Positions 5,870 to 6,924 of a stretch of 6,924 nt of DNA are shown one piece after another. This DNA comes from Planctomycetota bacterium (GTDB taxonomy: Bacteria > Planctomycetota > Planctomycetia > Pirellulales > Thermoguttaceae), in assembly GCA_023397045.1 (NCBI GenBank), contig JAEWUR010000546.1:1-6924 (forward strand). The letters are read 5' to 3'. Numbering within the stretch: position 1 is the first letter of the stretch; every line of letters starts with the position of its first letter. The notes under the pieces are model-generated. The model ran no database searches and was not told the DNA's origin. It worked only from the letters and a program-made list of their open reading frames with translations. Position numbers and translations under genes: made by a program.

Positions 5870-5880
5870 TCCCCAATCCC
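5853..5880. repeat. Four tandem heptamers (TAATCCC type)
   Basis: The units are TAATCTC (5853), TAATCCC (5860), TAATCCC (5867) and CAATCCC (5874). The first three each begin with TAA, and because seven is not divisible by three these TAAs fall in all three plus-strand frames. The TAA at 5867 is the stop codon of the methyltransferase gene. The array fills most of the gap before the SpoU-family gene. Confidence 0.85.
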
Positions 5881-5886
5881 TTCCCC

Positions 5887-6729
5887 ATGCTCACCAGTCC
5901 ACAAAACCCTCGGGTGAAAGACGCCGTCCGGCTTCGCGATCGTCGCCATCGCGAGAAGCAGGGCCGGATCCTCATCGACGGCGTTCGCGAGCTGCGCCGC
6001 GCGATCGCCGGCGGCGTGCGGCTGATCGAGGTGTTCTGGTGCGAGTTGCTCTGTGTGAGCGAGGACGCCCGATGGCTGGCCGAAATACTTCCGACCCAGC
6101 AATGCGAACTGCTGCCGGTCAGCGAGCCGGTTTTCGAGAAGTTGGCGTTCGGCCAGCGATTGGAAGGTTTTTTGGGCGTTGCCGAGATGCCTCGCCCCAC
6201 GTTGCAGACGATCGAATTGCGTTCGTCCCCGCGAAATCCTTTGGTGGCGGTGCTCGAAGGCGTCGAGAAGCCGGGCAACCTCGGCGCGGTCCTTCGCAGC
6301 GCCGACGCCGCCGGTCTCTCGGCCGTCATCGTCGCCGACGGACGGACTGACCTGTTCAATCCCAACGCCATTCGGGCGAGCTTGGGAACAATCTTCACCG
6401 TGCCGGTTTGCCAGGCCGCCGGCCACGAAGTGCTCGCGTGGCTGCGCGATCGCAAGTTCAACGTCTTCGCCGCGAGGGTCGACGGTTCCGTGCCCTACAC
6501 CGAGGTCGATTGCCGCGGTCCGACGGCGCTCGTCCTCGGCAGCGAGGCGTCGGGGCTAACGCCGGTCTGGTCGGGCGATGACGTTCAAGCGATCCGTCTG
6601 CCGATGCTCGGCGAGGCCGACAGCCTGAACGTGTCGGTCACGGCGGCGGTTCTTTTTTACGAGGCCTTGCGCCAGCGAACCGCCCCTACCACCAGCCAAG
6701 CAGCGTCCCCAAGCGATGGCCGAAAATGA
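5887..6729 (+). CDS. SpoU/TrmH-family RNA 2'-O-methyltransferase
   Basis: The protein has 280 residues, a normal length for TrmH/RlmB/TsnR-type SPOUT enzymes, which methylate ribose 2'-OH groups in rRNA or tRNA using SAM. An N-terminal substrate-binding domain (about 1-105) begins with SPQNPRVKDAVRLRDRR, typical of this family, which supports ATG 5887 as the start. The catalytic domain has motif 1 EKPGNLGAVLRSADAAG (127-143, with Asn131 and Arg137), motif 2 LVLGSEASGL (215-224, Glu220) and motif 3 LPMLGEADSLNVSVTAA (238-254, Asn248), which together form the trefoil-knot SAM site. All key residues are present. The precise target nucleotide cannot be read from the sequence. No Shine-Dalgarno site is visible; translation may depend on coupling to the upstream methyltransferase gene. 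Residues 267-280 lie past the conserved core and overlap the convergent dgkA gene. Confidence 0.92.
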   Translation: MLTSPQNPRVKDAVRLRDRRHREKQGRILIDGVRELRRAIAGGVRLIEVFWCELLCVSEDARWLAEILPTQQCELLPVSEPVFEKLAFGQRLEGFLGVAEMPRPTLQTIELRSSPRNPLVAVLEGVEKPGNLGAVLRSADAAGLSAVIVADGRTDLFNPNAIRASLGTIFTVPVCQAAGHEVLAWLRDRKFNVFAARVDGSVPYTEVDCRGPTALVLGSEASGLTPVWSGDDVQAIRLPMLGEADSLNVSVTAAVLFYEALRQRTAPTTSQAASPSDGRK

Positions 6730-6924
6730 CCGAGCCGACCGCGGCCGCCCCGATCGACGCGACCAGCACCGCAGCGCTTCCGATGTCCAGCGAGTTGCCC
6801 AGGTGCGGGTCGGTCTCGCCGGTGATCGCCTTGGCCATCGACTCCAACGCGCTGTTGAACATCTCGGCCGTCAGCACCCCGGCGATGCACAAGGTCAGGA
6901 TGCACCATTCGATCCGATTGACGC
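6686..6924 (-). CDS. dgkA: Diacylglycerol kinase (DgkA family), C-terminal part
   Basis: Only the last 78 residues are inside the window; the gene runs in from the right edge, so its start is not seen. DgkA-type enzymes are small trimeric membrane proteins that phosphorylate diacylglycerol, or undecaprenol in many bacteria, with ATP. The visible part has AEMFNSALE (19-27, counted from the first full codon at the edge), which matches the conserved E..N...E of the family (E. coli Glu69, Asn72, Glu76), and LDIGSAAVL (45-53), which matches the E. coli KDMGSAAVL segment with Asp95 kept. The spacing between Glu76 and Asp95 equivalents is 19, as in E. coli. The residue equivalent to E. coli Lys94 is Leu. 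Two hydrophobic segments (about 8-19 and 50-67) fit the last two membrane helices. Its 3' end overlaps the SpoU-family gene by 44 bases. Confidence 0.87.
   Translation of the reverse strand, partial: VNRIEWCILTLCIAGVLTAEMFNSALESMAKAITGETDPHLGNSLDIGSAAVLVASIGAAAVGSVIFGHRLGTLLGWW

Noticed and set aside
6657..6908. 83-residue minus-strand open frame overlapping dgkA
   Set aside because: It is in a different frame, arginine/glycine-rich and without motifs, whereas the dgkA frame has the family's conserved residues.

Overview
The window looks like a piece of a Planctomycetes chromosome, most likely of the Pirellulales type. Evidence: a large secreted protein carrying the 'EPLEQRQLLA' N-terminal signature known mainly from planctomycete surface proteins, calcium-loop propeller repeats, high GC at third codon positions, and gene-free gaps filled with several different families of dispersed palindromes. 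The assignment is inference from recalled families, not from a search.

Layout. 1-437: gene-free leader with a 23-bp perfect inverted repeat at the left edge, three smaller hairpins, and a weak ECF-sigma-like promoter candidate. 438-3242 (+): secreted repeat protein of 934 residues, with seven WGDYDNDG propeller blades, a linker domain, five GDWDGDG-type repeats and a C-terminal matrixin-like domain whose zinc motif is degenerate. 3243-3455: gap with a nested 23-bp inverted repeat. 3456-4715 (+): exported protein of 419 residues, recalled as DUF6786-like, with C-terminal similarity to galactose-mutarotase-like proteins. 4716-4912: gap almost entirely made of a CCCTCTCCC palindromic repeat family, including an inverted pair. 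4913-5869 (+): RlmI-like class I SAM methyltransferase, itself containing an in-frame degenerate copy of the same repeat family. 5853-5880: an array of four heptamers that supplies this gene's stop codon. 5887-6729 (+): SpoU/TrmH-family RNA 2'-O-methyltransferase, 17 bases downstream and probably co-transcribed. 6686-6924 (-): 3' end of a diacylglycerol kinase gene (dgkA), converging on and overlapping the SpoU gene by 44 bases.

How the genes relate. The two RNA methyltransferase genes form a plausible two-gene operon concerned with RNA modification. The two exported proteins upstream each have their own leader and AGGA ribosome-binding site, and nothing ties them to a shared pathway. dgkA belongs to a neighbouring unit on the opposite strand.

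I see no defence system, CRISPR array, transposase, rRNA or tRNA. The most notable signals are the interplay of dispersed repeats with coding sequence (a repeat inside a methyltransferase, a heptamer array giving stops in three frames) and the degenerate protease motif in the surface protein.
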